A stretch of DNA of 7,873 bases, from contig USEE01000053.1 in NCBI GenBank assembly GCA_900553645.1, positions 1 through 7,873 of the forward strand, written 5' to 3'. Position numbers and translations under genes: made by a program. The notes under the pieces were generated by a model, which was not told the DNA's origin, made no database searches, and was given only the letters and a program-made list of their open reading frames with translations. Positions 6,539-7,873 of the stretch are shown here, one piece after another (position 1 is the stretch's first letter; every line of letters begins with the position of its first letter). Origin of the DNA: an uncultured Eubacteriales bacterium. Lineage in GTDB: Bacteria; Bacillota_A; Clostridia; Christensenellales; Aristaeellaceae.

Positions 6539-7384
6539 TCAGAGTTTAGTGAAGCTTTCGCCAAAGGCTTTATCGGCCTCATGCAGTTTTTTCTGGTATT
6601 CATCATATTCGCGGCTGAGCCTTCTCATGGCCGGTATAAACACGCTGTTATATCCCCGCTCCTGATTAAATGATTTCAGGACCTGCATGAGCTTATATCC
6701 GGGAGAGTCAATGTATTCACTGGATTTTTTGAATTCCATATATCGCTCGATCATCTCCCTGTGCTCATCTATATAGCTTTCGGGATTTTCTATTGCATCC
6801 GATACGGCCAAATCAGCGCTTTGGGGCGCGTCAAACTCAATTTCGTCAAGATAGCATTTCAGCTCGTCCGGAATGTCAAGCGACACTCCGTCAAGGTATT
6901 CGCATATCTCGTTATAAGCCGCCTCCTGATCTTCGGTTTGTATCGTCCCGTGCAAAAACCTTGAAAAATGGAGCGACAAAAGCTGTCCGTAAAAGCCGGG
7001 GAACGCTTCCATCAGCCTATCCATGACGCTTCTTCTCGCCTCCAGCATCGCGGTCTTTTGGCATATGGCCGTCCAATCCTGTGAAGCGGCCAATTCCCTG
7101 AAAAGCTCGTACTGTTCGTTCTGTTTAGAGAGCTCTTGGCCCTTTTTCTCCGCGATGCGCCGGTATGCCGCCACATCATTTTGTTCGAGCAGTTCTTTTA
7201 TGTCGCCAACGGATACTCCCATGCTGCGCAGGGCGGATATTTTCTTTAGCCTTGCAACGTCTTCCTCCGAAAAAAGTCTATAGCCGTTTTCTGTCGCCGC
7301 CGGCTTTATCAATCCCTTTTCGCAGTAATACTCTATCGCCTTCTTAGTCGTACTTGCGGCTTTACACGCGTCGCTTATGTACAT
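6539..7384 (-). CDS. MerR family transcriptional regulator
   Basis: DNA-binding regulator of 281 residues. The N-terminal winged helix-turn-helix covers about residues 1-70: ISDACKAASTTKKAIEYYCE, then KGLIKP, then the wing NGYRLFSEEDVARL (33-46). A helical linker, the usual dimer coiled coil, spans about 75-120. The C-terminal 160 residues are acidic and helical, with an FPGFYGQLLSLHFSRFL stretch at 128-144. There is no paired-Cys metal-binding loop at the end, so a metal sensor is unlikely and the effector is unknown. The ATG at 7384 is chosen because the in-frame GTG at 7393 overlaps the ribosome-binding site. The operator-like promoter directly upstream suggests autoregulation. It is convergent with the arginine operon (about 150 bases between stops) and no other target gene is adjacent, so a role in arginine control is not indicated. 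Confidence 0.9.
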   Translation of the reverse strand: MYISDACKAASTTKKAIEYYCEKGLIKPAATENGYRLFSEEDVARLKKISALRSMGVSVGDIKELLEQNDVAAYRRIAEKKGQELSKQNEQYELFRELAASQDWTAICQKTAMLEARRSVMDRLMEAFPGFYGQLLSLHFSRFLHGTIQTEDQEAAYNEICEYLDGVSLDIPDELKCYLDEIEFDAPQSADLAVSDAIENPESYIDEHREMIERYMEFKKSSEYIDSPGYKLMQVLKSFNQERGYNSVFIPAMRRLSREYDEYQKKLHEADKAFGESFTKL

Positions 7385-7389
7385 TAAAA

Positions 7390-7397
7390 CCACCTCC
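7390..7397 (-). promoter_or_regulatory. Ribosome-binding site fixing the MerR start
   Basis: On the minus strand GGAGGTGG ends five bases before the ATG at 7384. The in-frame GTG at 7393-7391 begins with the last G of GGAGG, so it cannot be the start used with this site. The protein therefore begins MYISDACK. Confidence 0.85.
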
Positions 7398-7403
7398 GCA
7401 TAT

Positions 7404-7434
7404 ACAATAAGCCCTACCCCAAGGGCATAGTCAA
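7404..7434 (-). promoter_or_regulatory. MerR-type promoter-operator (autoregulatory)
   Basis: On the minus strand, -35 TTGACT (7434-7429) and -10 TATTGT (7409-7404) are separated by 19 bases. The long spacer contains the dyad GCCCT-N6-AGGGC (plus-strand 7411-7415 and 7422-7426). A 19-20 bp spacer with an inverted repeat between the two boxes is the hallmark of promoters that MerR-family activators untwist. It points into the regulator's own gene. Transcription would start about at 7397, leaving a very short leader of about 14 bases. Confidence 0.75.
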
Positions 7435-7454
7435 GGCATATTTCGCCATATCGC

Positions 7455-7468
7455 CAAATTTAAATTTG
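7455..7468. repeat. Perfect 14-bp AT palindrome upstream of the MerR promoter
   Basis: CAAATTTAAATTTG is identical on both strands and lies about 20 bases upstream of the -35 box. It could act as an UP-like element or a second protein site. Function is unproven. Confidence 0.3.
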
Positions 7469-7490
7469 CCAATGGGTTTTTTCGCACGCC

Positions 7491-7507
7491 TGCGCCAAAG
7501 CGGCGCA
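7491..7507. repeat. Short GC-rich hairpin
   Basis: TGCGCC (7491-7496) and GGCGCA (7502-7507) form a perfect 6-bp stem with a 5-base loop. It has no T run on the minus-strand 3' side, so it is not itself a terminator. It adjoins the T-rich tail of the terminator at 7507-7548. Confidence 0.3.
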
Positions 7508-7548
7508 AACAAAAACACAAGCCCGCCGTTTTAAGAGCGAGCCTGTGT
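7507..7548 (-). terminator. Intrinsic terminator of the right-edge gene
   Basis: Read on the minus strand, ACACAGGCTCGC (7548-7537) pairs with GCGGGCTTGTGT (7526-7515) over 12 bp with two G-U wobbles, around a 10-base loop. TTTTGTTT follows. The wobbles work only in the minus-strand RNA, which supports the orientation. It begins 15 bases after the stop of the right-edge gene. Confidence 0.88.
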
Positions 7549-7563
7549 CCATAGTATTTAGCG

Positions 7564-7873
7564 TTATTCCGCCTTTTCAGCCTGCGGCAATGCGATTGTA
7601 ACCGCGAAACGGCCATCCGCATCCGGGCAGATGGTGTACTCCGTCGCGCCGAAGCCGCCGGTCAGGAAGAATACGTCCTTGGTCGTATACTTGCCATGCA
7701 CGTCCACGCGCGGCATATCGCCAATCACTGGCAGTACAAAGCGCGCATCGGTGCACTTGCGGCCATACACGCGGCCGGATATGCCAACCTCATCGCTGGT
7801 CAGGCGATATTCCAGCTTCACGCACACGGGCGACGCAATCGGGGTCTGGTCGATGGCCACGAGCGAGGCGTGT
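7564..7873 (-). CDS. Unrecognised protein, C-terminal 102 residues (5' partial)
   Basis: The reading frame is open from the window edge to a TAA at 7566-7564, and the start lies outside the window. A GTG at 7860 is in frame but has no visible ribosome site and is probably internal. The segment is not membrane-spanning. It alternates short hydrophobic stretches with Gly, Asp and Lys turns (for example VCVKLEYRLTSDEVGISGRV and DVFFLTGGFGATEYTICPDA), which suggests a beta-sandwich end domain. The final residues are charged (PQAEKAE). Codon use resembles the neighbouring genes, and a proper terminator follows, so this is a real gene. I do not recognise the family. A C-terminal beta domain of a carbohydrate-active enzyme would fit, but that is only a guess. 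Confidence 0.7.
   Translation of the reverse strand, partial: HASLVAIDQTPIASPVCVKLEYRLTSDEVGISGRVYGRKCTDARFVLPVIGDMPRVDVHGKYTTKDVFFLTGGFGATEYTICPDADGRFAVTIALPQAEKAE

Noticed and set aside
7385..7393. GTG at 7393 as the MerR start
   Set aside because: Its first base is the last G of the Shine-Dalgarno GGAGG. The ATG at 7384 has correct spacing and gives the normal MerR N-terminus.

Overview
The window reads as part of the chromosome of a Gram-positive, Clostridia-type bacterium (Bacillota), probably a carbohydrate-feeding anaerobe of a gut or similar habitat. The evidence is strong GGAGG ribosome-binding sites, intrinsic hairpin-plus-T terminators, a near-consensus sigma-A promoter, and a LplB/YtcP-type sugar permease pair of the kind common in Bacillota. 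Base composition is fairly GC-rich, with GC-rich third positions but unusually frequent ATA isoleucine codons. The lineage is an inference; no rRNA or tRNA gene is present to anchor it.

Layout. Positions 1-1610 hold the end of a carbohydrate ABC transporter operon: the 3' part of an LplB-type permease and a complete YtcP/AraQ-type permease, closed by a strong terminator at 1623-1660. The gap 1661-1852 carries two palindromes, an ARG-box-like site and a TTGACA-17-TATACT promoter. This promoter drives a tight four-gene operon (1853-6390): an AbgB-like M20 amidohydrolase, argB, argC (the short 'type 2' form) and argD, ending in a terminator at 6406-6451. Convergent to it on the minus strand is a MerR-family regulator (7384-6539). 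Its promoter has the 19-bp spacer and internal dyad typical of MerR operators, which suggests autoregulation. At the right edge is the C-terminal 102 residues of an unrecognised minus-strand gene, with its own terminator at 7507-7548.

How the genes work together. argB, argC and argD encode three consecutive steps that turn N-acetylglutamate into N-acetylornithine. ArgB has the N-terminal helix and C-terminal motif of the arginine-inhibited class. The first gene of the operon is a metal-dependent amidohydrolase of the superfamily that also contains ArgE. Its position makes an acyl-amino-acid hydrolase linked to arginine or ornithine supply (deacetylation of N-acetylornithine is one option) a reasonable hypothesis, although the sequence is closest in motif pattern to AbgB. 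No argJ, argF, argG, argH or carAB lies in the window. I saw no mobile element, CRISPR array or RNA gene. The main points of interest are the amidohydrolase in the operon, the type 2 ArgC, and the two well-formed regulatory regions.
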